Positions 6,036-6,097 of a stretch of DNA of 6,097 nucleotides are shown here, one piece after another. The notes beneath the pieces are model-generated. The model did no database searches and was not told the DNA's origin. It was given only the letters and a program-made list of their open reading frames with translations. The DNA is from Candidatus Heimdallarchaeota archaeon. GTDB taxonomy: Archaea > Asgardarchaeota > Heimdallarchaeia > Heimdallarchaeales > Heimdallarchaeaceae. The stretch is from positions 1 through 6,097 of the forward strand of contig DAOVRE010000112.1 in NCBI GenBank assembly GCA_030628305.1, given 5' to 3'. Numbering within the stretch: the stretch's first letter is position 1; each line of letters opens with the position of its first letter. The position numbers and the translations under genes are program-made.

Positions 6036-6051
6036 AAGATTTGTAAATCTT
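6036..6051. promoter_or_regulatory. 16-bp palindrome, possible operator
   Basis: AAGATTT-GT-AAATCTT is a perfect inverted repeat of 7-base arms around a 2-base centre. It lies 67 bases upstream of the ATG of the 67-aa gene, in otherwise A/T-rich non-coding DNA. On the minus strand its end runs into CTTAAATT, a box-A-like sequence at about 6031-6038. A dimeric regulator bound here would sit over the putative promoter. The symmetry is seen directly; the operator role is inferred. The rest of 5979-6097 holds no gene or RNA that I can see. Confidence 0.35.
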
Positions 6052-6097
6052 TATTACGGACACATAAAACTACAAAATTTTACGTATTTTAGTTTAT

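Noticed and set aside
6074..6090. AAAAT...ATTTT inverted repeat around TACGTA near the right edge
   Set aside because: Arms of only five A/T bases in very A/T-rich DNA are expected by chance, and the context is cut off by the window end.
5674..6097. tRNA, structured RNA, CRISPR repeats or insertion sequence ends in the right-hand non-coding parts
   Set aside because: No cloverleaf, regularly spaced repeats, terminal inverted repeats or G/C-rich stems are visible.

Overview
This is an AT-rich (roughly one-third G+C by eye), gene-dense stretch of a prokaryotic genome. Most starts are preceded by GGAG- or GAGG-type Shine-Dalgarno sequences and Arg is encoded by a mix of AGA, CGT and CGA. There is no rRNA or other phylogenetic marker. 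T/A-rich box-A-like elements, U-rich terminator candidates and the archaeal feel of the protein set make an archaeon (perhaps of an AT-rich lineage such as the Asgard group) my best guess, but the sequence alone does not prove it.

Plus strand, 1-5411: one tightly packed operon. It enters the window with the last 24 codons of an upstream gene. It continues with (a) a 515-residue ChlI/MoxR-type AAA+ ATPase, (b) a 461-residue protein with a C-terminal VWA domain carrying an intact MIDAS, (c) a 526-residue protein with a degenerate metallopeptidase-like signature (HAFAH in place of HExxH, plus a distal DEGFAHY motif), and (d) a 259-residue HEAT-repeat protein. Gaps and overlaps are +17, +34, -8 and -4 bases, so the genes are probably co-transcribed and partly translationally coupled.

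Minus strand, 5413-5969: two small unrecognised genes converge on the operon. The first (86 aa) ends one base from the stop of the HEAT gene. The second (67 aa) lies upstream of it. The remaining 128 bases to the window edge hold a 16-bp perfect palindrome that may be an operator.

How the genes may work together: AAA+/VWA pairs (ChlI-ChlD, CobS-CobT, RavA-ViaA, NorQ-NorD, CbbQ-CbbO) are ATP-driven remodelling or metal-insertion machines in which the VWA protein recruits a client through its MIDAS. No chelatase large subunit, tetrapyrrole gene or recognised client is visible here. The peptidase-like protein and the HEAT scaffold are the natural candidates for client, effector or adaptor. The four-gene combination is the most interesting content of the window. 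The AAA+ protein also has non-standard Walker residues and an apparent zinc-knuckle insert, and the peptidase-like protein lacks the usual catalytic Glu.
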